Source: a virus
Length of the DNA: 50,659 nucleotides
IMG/VR virus record: IMGVR_UViG_3300023278_001015
Coordinates: 1-50,659 of that record
Reading direction: 5' to 3' (one strand)
In this document: positions 6,130 to 14,356 of the stretch, one piece after another
Layout of the letters: each line of letters opens with the position of its first letter
How positions within the stretch are numbered: position 1 is the stretch's first letter
Translations under genes and position numbers: made by a program
Notes under the pieces: generated by a model
Database searches by the model: none
The model's input: the letters and a program-made list of their open reading frames with translations, nothing else
Told to the model about the DNA's origin: nothing

Positions 6130-8574
6130 ATGAGCCTCGATAAAAATAGCAAGCATTCCTTCCCAAACCCTCTGGCAGACGCATCAACTAAGGAGAGTAT
6201 GTCTTATGGTTTGCAGTATGCAAAGGCTATTGAAAACCAATGGGGCAAAATAAAGGAGTCTACATCTCTTTACGGTAAAAGAAATGCGGTATTCGAAAGA
6301 AGCCGAGATTACGCTAACGGTACTCAAGATACCAACATATACAAAAAGCTTCTTCGCTCACTTAATCCTAACGATGGAGACGGCAGCTTGATGAATATGG
6401 ATTACACTCCTGTTCCTATTTTGCCTAAATTCGTAAGGGTTGTAGTAAACAAAATTTTATCCAAAGATCCGTATCCGAACCTAGAGGCTATTGACCCTCT
6501 CTCTTCTTCTGAAAAGAACAACAAGAAGAGAAGAATGGAGATCCAGGTTGAGGCAAAGAAGCAGTTGCAGCAGCTTAAGCAGCAAACAGGCATGGTGATT
6601 GGAGAGGATCCAGATCAGCTCCCAGACTCTTTAGAGGAGGCTGAAATACTTTTGGGTACTAACGTCAAAACTGACGCAGAGATTGCAGCTCAGATAGGGA
6701 CTAACATGACCCTTTCATGGAACAATTTCAACGACGGAACCTTACGAAGGTGCGTTAATGATCTAGTCGCCCTAGGCATGTGCGTTGTGAAAAGAAGTAA
6801 CGATCCCAATCACGGCATTAAGACTGATTACGTAGATCCCTCTACGTTTATTCACAGCCATACAGAAGATCCTTTTTTTGAGGATTTAATTTATGCGGGG
6901 CATGTTAAGTCTATTTCTATACAGGAGCTAAGAAGGATATCTGCTGGTGAGATTACAGAAGAGCAGATTGAGGAGTTAGCTAAATCAGTTAAGGGGAAGT
7001 ATGGGAACAACCCAAGCTCTTTTGGTAAAAGCAGCTACAACAACCTGTCTCAAAGGACTGATTATGGTTATGATGAGTACATGGTTGATGTACTTGAGTT
7101 CGAATTTATTTCTGTTGATTGCATATACTTCGAAGAAAAAGAAAACCGTTTCGGTAACGTAAACTTCTTCATGAAGGGACTTGAATACTCTGAGAAACCA
7201 GGCAGTGTATTTGAAAGAAATCCAGTAAAGATGGATATCGCCACTGTGTACGGTGGCATGTATGTCATGAACGGATCTAACATTGTATTTAATTACGGAA
7301 GGTCTAAGAACGTACCAAAGAACATCCACGATATATCATCTGTGAGGCTATCTTATTCTCCAGTGGCTACCAATATTCGGGATATGATGCCGAAGTCTAT
7401 GGTGTCTAGCTGTACTGGTTTTGCTGACATGCTTCAGTTGACCCACCTTAAGATCCAGCAAGCTATCGCTAAAGCGAAACCAGATGGATTGATCATTGAT
7501 ATCGAGGGATTGGAGAATGTGCAGCTAGGCAAAGGCGGAGATTTACAGCCTTTGGACTTGCATGATATCTACGAGCAGACTGGTGTATTCTACTATAGAA
7601 GTAAAAACCCAGAGGGAGGGTTTCAGAACCCACCAGTAAGAGAGATAGGGAATAGTATTCGAAACATCAATGAGCTCATTGGTCTTTACAATCACTATCT
7701 GCGTATGATCCGAGACGCTACAGGTGTCAATGAAATGATGGACGCCTCTACGCCTAAGGGTGACACCCTAGTAGGTGTTCAGCAAAATGCTATTTCCGCA
7801 GGCAATAACGCTATATACGATATCACTAACGCTTCTATGGTTCTTTACAAGAAGGTTTGTGAAGACATAGTTAAGTGTTTGCAGATAATACCAGAAGAGT
7901 CTGTTCTTCATGAGATATACAGCAACGCCATAGGCAAGGAAAATATGGCTGTTCTTTCTTCGTTCAATGACCTCCCTATGTACAACTTCGGTGTACAGGT
8001 GGTGAAAGAAATGGAAGACAAGGATAAGGCGTACTTAGAGCAGAATGTCCAGATGGCTATTCAGCAAAAAGAGATAGACCTCGAAGATGCGATTGCGATT
8101 AGGAACATGAAGGATGTTAACCAGGCCGAAAGGCTTTTGGTGGTAAGACGCAAGAAGCGTATGGCTCAGCAGCAACAAATGGCCGCTCAAAACTCACAGA
8201 TGCAAGCTCAGTCAGCGCAGCAAGCCGCTCAAGCCGCTTCGCAGGCTAAGATGCAAGAAATGCAGATGGAAGCTCAGCTAGAGGCTCAGCAAATGCAGCT
8301 TAAGACCCAGCTTGAGGGTCAGCTAGAGGAGGTAAAGCATCAGTTTAGAAAGGAAATCGAGATTATTAAAGCTCAAGCTACTCTTGGGTTTAAGACTGAA
8401 GATCAAGAGTTTAAGCAAAAACTTGAAGTTTTAAAAGAAGACAGAAAGGACGACAGAGTAAAGAAGCAGTCTTCTGAGCAAAGCAAATTGCTTTCTCAGC
8501 GTCAAGGAAACAGGGGTGAACTTCCAGAGGCTGGGGATAGCGTAGATAATATTGTAAACTCACTATTAGGATAA
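6130..8574 (+). CDS. portal protein
   Basis: At 814 residues this is the size of the large portals of podoviruses such as crAss-like phages. It follows the terminase and contains portal-like stretches: NDLVALGMCVVKR near residue 215, the IRDATGVNEMMDAST segment near residue 535 followed by GVQQNAISAGNNAI, and a helical stem region. The last 130 residues are glutamine/alanine-rich coiled coil (MAQQQQMAAQ, QMEAQLEAQQMQ), which could form the barrel projecting into the capsid. The assignment rests on position, length and these motifs. Confidence 0.85.
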   Translation: MSLDKNSKHSFPNPLADASTKESMSYGLQYAKAIENQWGKIKESTSLYGKRNAVFERSRDYANGTQDTNIYKKLLRSLNPNDGDGSLMNMDYTPVPILPKFVRVVVNKILSKDPYPNLEAIDPLSSSEKNNKKRRMEIQVEAKKQLQQLKQQTGMVIGEDPDQLPDSLEEAEILLGTNVKTDAEIAAQIGTNMTLSWNNFNDGTLRRCVNDLVALGMCVVKRSNDPNHGIKTDYVDPSTFIHSHTEDPFFEDLIYAGHVKSISIQELRRISAGEITEEQIEELAKSVKGKYGNNPSSFGKSSYNNLSQRTDYGYDEYMVDVLEFEFISVDCIYFEEKENRFGNVNFFMKGLEYSEKPGSVFERNPVKMDIATVYGGMYVMNGSNIVFNYGRSKNVPKNIHDISSVRLSYSPVATNIRDMMPKSMVSSCTGFADMLQLTHLKIQQAIAKAKPDGLIIDIEGLENVQLGKGGDLQPLDLHDIYEQTGVFYYRSKNPEGGFQNPPVREIGNSIRNINELIGLYNHYLRMIRDATGVNEMMDASTPKGDTLVGVQQNAISAGNNAIYDITNASMVLYKKVCEDIVKCLQIIPEESVLHEIYSNAIGKENMAVLSSFNDLPMYNFGVQVVKEMEDKDKAYLEQNVQMAIQQKEIDLEDAIAIRNMKDVNQAERLLVVRRKKRMAQQQQMAAQNSQMQAQSAQQAAQAASQAKMQEMQMEAQLEAQQMQLKTQLEGQLEEVKHQFRKEIEIIKAQATLGFKTEDQEFKQKLEVLKEDRKDDRVKKQSSEQSKLLSQRQGNRGELPEAGDSVDNIVNSLLG

Positions 8575-8575
8575 C

Positions 8576-9022
8576 ATGGCAAGTAAAGTAAACTTAGACG
8601 TAGCTGAAAAGCTTGATATCACCTGTAGAAGAGGAGACACCTTTTCCCTTACCCTTACGTTGAACGACTCTAGCGGAACCGCCTTAGACTTGACTGGATA
8701 TGAGTTTTTAATGGATGTAAAGACTAATCCCGTTCGATCTCGAACAGGAGTTTCTGAGAGAGAGGTGATTGCTTCTAGCAGCCTTTCTTCTTCTGCTTCG
8801 GATGCCAAGGGTTTAAGCGAAGAACAAAAGTCAAAACTAAGTAATGGGTTTGTGTTTAGCAATGGAACTACTTCTGGCGTGGTTACCGTTACATCTTCAG
8901 CGGACACTATGAAGGAGCTTCCTGTTGGTTCTTTTACTTACGATATTCAACAAAAAATTAGCGAAGTGGTAACCACCATATTAAGAGGTTCATTCACTGT
9001 AAACGAAGATATCTCTAGATAA
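8576..9022 (+). CDS. BppU-like fibre adaptor protein
   Basis: This 148-residue beta-rich protein has the signature of N-terminal domains in baseplate-upper (BppU) type proteins: CRRGDTFSLTL near residue 18, LDLTGYEF near residue 37, GVVTVTSS, LPVGSFTYDIQ and a closing GSFTVNEDISR. Such domains attach fibres to the virion. The gene starts one base after the portal stop, and the next gene begins one base after its own stop, so it likely links the large fibre to the tail. Confidence 0.65.
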   Translation: MASKVNLDVAEKLDITCRRGDTFSLTLTLNDSSGTALDLTGYEFLMDVKTNPVRSRTGVSEREVIASSSLSSSASDAKGLSEEQKSKLSNGFVFSNGTTSGVVTVTSSADTMKELPVGSFTYDIQQKISEVVTTILRGSFTVNEDISR

Positions 9023-9023
9023 C

Positions 9024-10871
9024 ATGGCTATAACGGTTACAACAAACGGGTCTACCTCAGTAACAGTTACAGCTCCAGCCTCAAGCTCGGTAGTAGTAAC
9101 AGAGAAGGGTGTCAAAGGCGATACAGGCGAAACTGGAGCTACGGGAGCTACGGGAGCTACGGGTGCAGCTGGCTCCGACGGAGGAACAAACATTGTTTCT
9201 GATACATCGCCTCAACTTGGTGGAAATCTTGATGTAAACGGAAGTGATATTATCAGCACCTCTAACGGAGATATTGATCTAGACCCTAACGGCACGGGTA
9301 AGGTTGTGTTCAAAGGAAACTCCGACAAGGGTTCTGGTCAGTTTGTTTTAAACTGTGAGGAGAATACTCACGGCATTGTGGTGAAGGGACCGCCTCACTC
9401 CGCAGGAGCTTCTTACACATTGACACTACCAAACACAGACGGAAGTGCGGATGAGGTGCTAAAGACCGACGGCAGCGGTAATTTAGATTGGGTTGCTCAA
9501 ACAGATACTAATACTCAGCTATCCACTGAACAAGTTCAAGATATAGCTGGCCCTTTAGTCGCTACTGGAGGGACAAAAACAAATATTGCTGTCACTTATG
9601 ATGACACTAGTGGCAACATGGATTTTGTTGTTGCCTCTGACTTAAACACTACGGGTAACGCTGGTACAGCTACTGCACTCGAAACAACAAGGGCAATTAA
9701 TGGTGTAAACTTTGACGGCAGCGCTGCGATTACCGTTCCTGCTGCTGGGTCTACCTTGACCGATACCGTCCCAGTTTCAAAGGGCGGAACTAACGCAACT
9801 TCGTTTACAGACAAAGCTGTAATCATTACGCAGGATAGCGGAACAGACACCCTGGCTGCGGCAGCTATGACTACAAATGGGTCGTTACTTATAGGCGGAA
9901 GTAGCGGTCCAGCAGTGGCTACCCTTACTGCTGGTAGCAACGTCACTATTACAAATGCTGACGGAGCTATTACTATTGCTGCTGCTGGTGGCGGGGGCAG
10001 TGGTGATGGGGATATAGAGGGTGTTACTGCGGGTACTGGACTTTCTGGCGGTGGTGATTCGGGCGCTGTAACCCTAAACGTAGAGGCTGCTCAAACAGGT
10101 ATTACCTCTGTGGTAAACTCTAGCTTAGAGATTGGTAGAGATGCCGACAACAGAATAAAGTTTGGTACTGATAACCAGATCATATTTGAAGTCAGCGGTG
10201 GCGATAATGTAATCATGAAGGCTTCAGGTGAGATAGAGGCCACTAAGTTTGATGGAGCCCTTGAGGGTAACGCTGATACAGCAACTACAGCCACTGTTGC
10301 TACTACCGTTACTGTAAGCGATAACGAAAACACCAACGAAGAAAACGTAATAGCCTTTGTTGCTGGAGCAGCAGGCAGCGGTAACGTGGGGCTAGAAGCA
10401 GATGGTGATTTAACGTACAACCCCTCTACAGGCACCGTAACTGCCACTCAGTTAAACGTCACTAAAAACTTATTTGCAAAAACTGCAAACACCGACTTTA
10501 GCGCACAAGGTGATATCATTAAGATAGGCACAGGTAGCACTACTCAGGGTGAGCTTTGTTACTACAAGTCTGATGGGGCGTGGGCAGCGGCTGACGCTGA
10601 CGCTACGGGTACTGCTGGCGGCGTACTATTGGCAATTGCTTTAGGTACTGATCCCGATTCTGATGGTATGTTGCTCAGAGGTACATTTACCTTAGATCAT
10701 GACCCAGGAACCATTGCTGACGAGCTATACGTTTCTACTACAGCTGGAGACATCACAGGTACTGCACCTTCAGGAACTGGAGATGTCGTTCGCGTAGTAG
10801 GCTACTGCTTAGACAGCACCAACGGACAGATTTGGTTCAACCCTTCTAACGACTTCATAGTACTTGCATAA
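9024..10871 (+). CDS. tail fibre with collagen-like repeat
   Basis: This 615-residue fibre begins with about 30 residues of beta-rich sequence. It then has a Gly-X-Y collagen-like run (GDTGETGATGATGATGA, about residues 33-50), and then long serine/threonine/glycine-rich beta repeats (NGDIDLDPNGTGKVVFKG, LTDTVPVSKGGTNATSF) typical of trimeric phage fibre shafts. The C-terminal part (ELYVSTTAGDITGTAP) resembles the DUF2190-like caps of marine phage fibres. It lies between the adaptor and the RCC1-like protein. Confidence 0.75.
   Translation: MAITVTTNGSTSVTVTAPASSSVVVTEKGVKGDTGETGATGATGATGAAGSDGGTNIVSDTSPQLGGNLDVNGSDIISTSNGDIDLDPNGTGKVVFKGNSDKGSGQFVLNCEENTHGIVVKGPPHSAGASYTLTLPNTDGSADEVLKTDGSGNLDWVAQTDTNTQLSTEQVQDIAGPLVATGGTKTNIAVTYDDTSGNMDFVVASDLNTTGNAGTATALETTRAINGVNFDGSAAITVPAAGSTLTDTVPVSKGGTNATSFTDKAVIITQDSGTDTLAAAAMTTNGSLLIGGSSGPAVATLTAGSNVTITNADGAITIAAAGGGGSGDGDIEGVTAGTGLSGGGDSGAVTLNVEAAQTGITSVVNSSLEIGRDADNRIKFGTDNQIIFEVSGGDNVIMKASGEIEATKFDGALEGNADTATTATVATTVTVSDNENTNEENVIAFVAGAAGSGNVGLEADGDLTYNPSTGTVTATQLNVTKNLFAKTANTDFSAQGDIIKIGTGSTTQGELCYYKSDGAWAAADADATGTAGGVLLAIALGTDPDSDGMLLRGTFTLDHDPGTIADELYVSTTAGDITGTAPSGTGDVVRVVGYCLDSTNGQIWFNPSNDFIVLA
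9135..9161 (+). repeat. 9-base tandem repeat encoding Gly-Ala-Thr
   Basis: Three exact copies of GGAGCTACG encode GAT triplets in the collagen-like segment. Such identical short units can expand or contract by slippage and so change the shaft length. Confidence 0.85.
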
Positions 10872-10873
10872 AC

Positions 10874-12082
10874 ATGCCAGACATAGCATCACATAACGGA
10901 ATAGACGTGGGAAATATAGCATCAATAAACGGTCAAGACGTCCCAAGCGGGGGCAGTGGAATAACAGCAAACTCTATCGCGAACTCTGGCGTTCAGGATT
11001 TGAGTACAGCATCTATTTTTAATAACCCAGTCGTTACTGATAATTTTGCTATAGGTCCAGCAACTTCTCATACATTTTCTAAAATAGTTATTACCAAAAA
11101 CTACACTCAAGCATTCGCCATCAAGTCTAGCGGACAACTGTGGTATTGGGCAACCGAAGACGACTATTGGAACTCGTCAGTTTTTACAACTGACGGGACG
11201 TGGCGGCAATACGGTTCAGATACTGACTGGACAGATATTACTGCTGGCGATGGGCAATTCGGAGCTGTTAAAGGGGGTGATATGATGTTTATAGGATATG
11301 GCGGGAGTAGGCAAAGAGGAGACGGGAATACCAGTAGCTTAGACGATTGGACCGTTACAAATAGCGCTCTTACGTGGAGTAAGGTAGCTATGGGGTATCG
11401 AATGACCGTAGGTATAACGACAGGTGGACACGCTTACACTACGGGTTATGGCTACGATTACATGACTGGACAGGGTAGCGGATCTACGATTTCAACATTC
11501 ACAAGAGAGAAAAACAACCTAACGAACATAACTCAAGCTGTAGTGGGGAGACGCTGTTCTATTTATTTGAATTCTGACGGAGATGTTTACTTTACAGGAA
11601 ACAACCAGTATAATATGGCTGGCCCAGAAATAACCTCAACAAGCGACGTGAATGGACCAACTTTATCGAGTAGCTCGTCAGATAGAGTTATAAGCGTGCT
11701 GGGCCTCCCCAGTTATTTTGGAACTTGCCATATAGATTCAGATAGCTACCTAAGGCACTGCGGTTTTGGAGCTTATCACATGCGACCAGACGATAGTGAC
11801 ACTGCATCACAGGGCTCTAATTCAATGAGGCGTTTAGATAGCGCGGGAACAGGATGGACTCTCTTCTCTGCGCAAAACTGGGGCGATACAAGCTCCACCG
11901 AACAGTCTTGTATAGGTATACAAAGTGGTGCGTTAAAATTTGGGGGGGAGGGTTCAAAGGCATTTAAATCTGCGCTAGGTCTTGCTGTCGATGATACCTG
12001 GGAAACAATCAAGTCTTCAGGCGTTACCTCAGCTGCCATTAACCCAACAGATACATCCGCTGAACTAATTATTTGGAGCTAA
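10874..12082 (+). CDS. RCC1-like beta-propeller fibre protein
   Basis: This 402-residue protein contains repeated blades of the RCC1 type: DWTDITAGDGQFGAVKGG, ALTWSKVAMGYRMTVGIT, NITQAVVGRRCSIYLNSDG and similar segments spaced about 50-60 residues apart, each followed by a glycine-rich turn (GYGGSRQRGDG). The N-terminal 60 residues are low complexity and could join the protein to the fibre. RCC1 propellers in phages occur as fibre tips, so receptor recognition is the likely role. The ATG of the next gene overlaps its stop (TAATG). Confidence 0.65.
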   Translation: MPDIASHNGIDVGNIASINGQDVPSGGSGITANSIANSGVQDLSTASIFNNPVVTDNFAIGPATSHTFSKIVITKNYTQAFAIKSSGQLWYWATEDDYWNSSVFTTDGTWRQYGSDTDWTDITAGDGQFGAVKGGDMMFIGYGGSRQRGDGNTSSLDDWTVTNSALTWSKVAMGYRMTVGITTGGHAYTTGYGYDYMTGQGSGSTISTFTREKNNLTNITQAVVGRRCSIYLNSDGDVYFTGNNQYNMAGPEITSTSDVNGPTLSSSSSDRVISVLGLPSYFGTCHIDSDSYLRHCGFGAYHMRPDDSDTASQGSNSMRRLDSAGTGWTLFSAQNWGDTSSTEQSCIGIQSGALKFGGEGSKAFKSALGLAVDDTWETIKSSGVTSAAINPTDTSAELIIWS

Positions 12083-12339
12083 TGGGATCACACACTGAAT
12101 ACAAAGTAGCTGTTAACGAAAACACAGACTTTCTAGAGGGCTGGACAGATTCGTCTGTCCCTCATATGGTATTTCTTTACGATCAAGAGTCTTTAGAGGA
12201 TTGTGAGTTGGATAACGGCGTTTATTATGCCACATACAAGACAGTCAATTTCGACGAGCAACAAACTTTTGAAGTAGCTTACCCAAGCGGTGTAACTACC
12301 ATTACTGTCCCTCCTGGTGAATACGGAATCAAGCCGTAA
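12082..12339 (+). CDS. small beta-rich fibre-associated protein
   Basis: This protein has 85 residues if translation begins at the ATG at 12082, which overlaps the RCC1-like gene stop; an in-frame TTG at 12073 is less likely. It is predicted to be beta rich (VPHMVFLYDQ, TFEVAYPSGVTTITVPPG) with no recognised family. Its coupling to the propeller gene suggests a fibre chaperone or tip accessory. That is inference from position. Confidence 0.6.
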   Translation: MGSHTEYKVAVNENTDFLEGWTDSSVPHMVFLYDQESLEDCELDNGVYYATYKTVNFDEQQTFEVAYPSGVTTITVPPGEYGIKP

Positions 12340-12351
12340 TTTTGTTTTTAT

Positions 12352-12359
12352 TATCTTTG
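12352..12359 (+). promoter_or_regulatory. minus-7 box four bases before an ATG
   Basis: TATCTTTG is followed by CTTT and then ATG at 12364. With a start site a few bases after the box, the mRNA would be leaderless. The same four-base spacing occurs at 18188 and 19511. Confidence 0.6.
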
Positions 12360-12363
12360 CTTT

Positions 12364-12657
12364 ATGCGCTGTTGCAAGAAGTATAAAAAGGGGGGTAACG
12401 TAAGCCTCAAGATGGGTAAGCACAAGTCTCGTTCTGGCGGACTAACGGCTGAAGGTGTAAGGAAATACAACAGAGAAACAGGGAGTAACCTTAAAACTGC
12501 TGTCACTACACCACCATCTAAACTAAAGAAAGGGAGCAAAGCGGCTAAAAGAAGGAAGTCTTTCTGCGCTAGGATGTCTGGAGTAAAAGGGCCTATGAAG
12601 AAGCCTAATGGTAAACCAACCAGGAAGGCTCTTGCCTTGCGCAAATGGAACTGCTAA
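12364..12657 (+). CDS. conserved lysine-rich protein (DUF6321-like)
   Basis: This 97-residue, strongly basic protein has the segments KSRSGGLTAEGVRKYN, LKTAVTTPPSKL, RRKSFCARMSGVKG and PTRKALALRKWNC. This arrangement recurs in many marine phages and matches DUF6321 as I remember the family. The N-terminus carries KKYKKGG, shared with its neighbours. The function is unknown; the charge and place among virion genes suggest a DNA-binding or packaged protein. It is the first gene after a putative leaderless promoter. Confidence 0.7.
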   Translation: MRCCKKYKKGGNVSLKMGKHKSRSGGLTAEGVRKYNRETGSNLKTAVTTPPSKLKKGSKAAKRRKSFCARMSGVKGPMKKPNGKPTRKALALRKWNC

Positions 12658-12848
12658 TGAAAGCCATGAAATACAAAAAAGGCGGAAAGCTTTCCGTCTC
12701 TAGTAAAAAAGTATCTGTAGATCCACCAAGCGGTTACCACTGGATGGAGGAGCAGGGGAGGTACTATCTAATGAAGGGGGATTACGCGCCTCATCCAGGT
12801 GCTGTAAAGCAGGCTAAGTTTAAGCAGGCTAATCACCCCAAGTCATGA
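12657..12848 (+). CDS. small basic protein with MKYKKGG N-terminus
   Basis: This 63-residue protein starts at the ATG at 12657, which overlaps the previous stop (TAATG); an in-frame ATG at 12645 is also possible. After MKYKKGGKLSV it has a tyrosine- and tryptophan-containing middle (GYHWMEEQGRYYLMKGDY) and a lysine-rich end. No family is recognised. It is coupled to both neighbours by overlapping stop/start codons. Confidence 0.6.
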   Translation: MKAMKYKKGGKLSVSSKKVSVDPPSGYHWMEEQGRYYLMKGDYAPHPGAVKQAKFKQANHPKS

Positions 12849-12991
12849 AGATTAACAAAAAATATTTAGCTGGGAGTAAAGACCCTAAGCGTCGTGCTGC
12901 TTTGATCAAAAGGATTGCAGCTATATACGAGAAGGGTAAACCATACCCAAAGAACTTAGATCAACTTATGAAACAAAGAGACTCGCTATGA
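12845..12991 (+). CDS. 48-residue basic protein
   Basis: A 48-codon frame begins in an ATGA overlap with the previous stop and ends in another ATGA overlap with the next start, which strongly supports it despite its size. The product has KKYLAGSKDPKRRAALIKRI followed by YEKGKPYPKNL. It is predicted helical and very basic. Similar short proteins sit beside DUF6321-like genes in other marine phages, from memory. The function is unknown. Confidence 0.65.
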   Translation: MKINKKYLAGSKDPKRRAALIKRIAAIYEKGKPYPKNLDQLMKQRDSL

Positions 12992-13197
12992 AGGCAAAAA
13001 AAGCATACAAGAAAGGTGGAATGGCTAGCCTGAGCGGTCCTCAAAAAGAAGTTTACAAGCGCGGCTTAGCTGCGTATATGTCTTCAGGCAACAGACCGAA
13101 AACATCTCAACACGCTTGGGCGATGGCAAGAGTGAAAAGCGACTTCGGTAAAAAGGAGGCAGCTAAGATCAGGGCTGGAAAAGGGAAGAAAAAATAA
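12988..13197 (+). CDS. small basic protein with AYKKGG N-terminus
   Basis: This 69-residue protein begins MKAKKAYKKGGMASLSGP and ends in a polylysine-like tail (AGKGKKK). The centre (YKRGLAAYMSSGNRPKTSQ, HAWAMARVKSDFG) is predicted helical. It is the last of four overlapping lysine-rich genes. The promoter box for the next gene follows four bases after the stop. The function is unknown; nucleic-acid binding is a guess from charge. Confidence 0.65.
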   Translation: MKAKKAYKKGGMASLSGPQKEVYKRGLAAYMSSGNRPKTSQHAWAMARVKSDFGKKEAAKIRAGKGKKK

Positions 13198-13201
13198 TGC
13201 T

Positions 13202-13209
13202 TATATTTG
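13202..13209 (+). promoter_or_regulatory. minus-7 box before 13230
   Basis: TATATTTG lies 20 bases before the ATG of the decoration-like gene, leaving a short leader containing ATATAACCAACAACA. Confidence 0.55.
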
Positions 13210-13229
13210 CGTTCATATAACCAACAACA

Positions 13230-13631
13230 ATGGCTACTACTACTGCAACAATCACACTTTCGAGCGGGGACCTTACGGGTGACGCTCTTGCGCTGTCAAC
13301 TACGGCGACACTGACCAAGGCGGGAACGCTCACTGGTTTGACTCAAACAACTGGGGTAGGTCGTAAAACCACCTCTGCTACTTCTCAGTACACTTTGTTT
13401 GATGGAGATGCTTATGCTAACGGATCTCACAAAGTTTACCTTAAAAACACAAGCACTACAGCTACTGAGTATCTTACCATTGAGATTAACTCTGAGCAGA
13501 TGGGTAAGCTTTACGCTGGAGATTGGGCTTTCTTCCCTTGGGAGGCAAACGCTGATACTAACGATATTAAGATCACTCCAAGCGTTTCAACAACTCTAAC
13601 CTTAGAGTACGCTCTATTTATTGACGAGTAA
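13230..13631 (+). CDS. candidate decoration or minor capsid protein
   Basis: This 133-residue protein is threonine/alanine rich and predicted to be beta sandwich. It is distantly related to the next gene: both open with a short strand and then DALALST or SALALST, and close with an EYALF or EYGVF segment. A pair of beta-rich proteins before scaffold and capsid genes is typical of head decoration proteins. The stop and the next start overlap (TAATG). Confidence 0.55.
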   Translation: MATTTATITLSSGDLTGDALALSTTATLTKAGTLTGLTQTTGVGRKTTSATSQYTLFDGDAYANGSHKVYLKNTSTTATEYLTIEINSEQMGKLYAGDWAFFPWEANADTNDIKITPSVSTTLTLEYALFIDE

Positions 13632-14038
13632 TGGCAATAGTACGCGCTTCACTCAGCCTTAATAGTGCTGACGTGCTTACAAGCGCGTTGGCCTTAAGCA
13701 CAGTGGCTAACCTCACTTGCGATTCTGGTAGTTTGATCAGAGCCAAGGTAAAAGGCACGGCTGCGGATACGGACGATCTGGTTGTATATAAAGCAAACGA
13801 TAAAAGCGAAAGAGCTTATATCTATATCAAGAATTTAGAAGGGGAGCTAGAGAATTACATCTACGTAAGAAATGAAACCGAAAGCAACACCGCACTTGTA
13901 GCCAAGATTGGAGGTGGTGAGTTCGCTTTTATTCCTTTAGCTCCAGACAAGACTTACGAGGTTATTGCAACTAGAGTTGACAGCCTTATTGAGTACGGTG
14001 TGTTTGGTAATGACAACTCAGCAGTTTCTCTAGCATAA
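13631..14038 (+). CDS. candidate decoration or minor capsid protein, paralogue
   Basis: This 135-residue paralogue of the preceding protein shares the N-terminal S/LALST motif and the C-terminal IEYGVF ending. The middle differs and contains ERAYIYIKNLEGELENYIYV. It is predicted to be all beta. Tandem duplication followed by divergence is the simplest origin. A structural role is inferred from position before the scaffold and capsid genes. Confidence 0.55.
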   Translation: MAIVRASLSLNSADVLTSALALSTVANLTCDSGSLIRAKVKGTAADTDDLVVYKANDKSERAYIYIKNLEGELENYIYVRNETESNTALVAKIGGGEFAFIPLAPDKTYEVIATRVDSLIEYGVFGNDNSAVSLA

Positions 14039-14050
14039 AATAAACAAGAC

Positions 14051-14332
14051 ATGGCACATCCTTCAGAAGCTTTACCTAAAAACATGTACATCCTTAACGG
14101 GACTAACGATCTTACACTAACTAATGGACGTCATGTTTTTGCTATATATAACCCAACCGCAGCAGCGGTTACAGTGGATATAACTGGTAGTTTATACACT
14201 TATCAGACTGATGCATACAAAGAGCTTTCAACAGAGACAACAGGATTTCCGATTCCTTCTGGAGGAACTCTTTACGGGAGATTCACTAACGTGGAGTCTT
14301 CAGCCGCTAACGTAGTTTGCTACGTGGCTTAA
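14051..14332 (+). CDS. small beta-rich structural protein
   Basis: This 93-residue protein is predicted to be beta strands throughout (NMYILNGTNDLTLTNGRHV, AAVTVDITGSLYTY, NVVCYVA). No family is recognised, but the alternation resembles small head-decoration or head-tail joining proteins. It follows the paralogous pair and precedes the scaffold-like gene. Confidence 0.55.
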   Translation: MAHPSEALPKNMYILNGTNDLTLTNGRHVFAIYNPTAAAVTVDITGSLYTYQTDAYKELSTETTGFPIPSGGTLYGRFTNVESSAANVVCYVA

Positions 14333-14356
14333 ATTGAATACAATTAATTAAATATA

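Noticed and set aside
9135-9161. Short direct repeats considered as a CRISPR-like array
   Set aside because: The units are contiguous, 9 bases long, without spacers, and encode Gly-Ala-Thr in a collagen-like segment.
12073-12084. TTG start nine bases before the ATG at 12082
   Set aside because: The ATG forms the TAATG overlap seen at many junctions here; the same reasoning rejects the TTG at 3967, the TTG at 43306 and the GTG at 46279.
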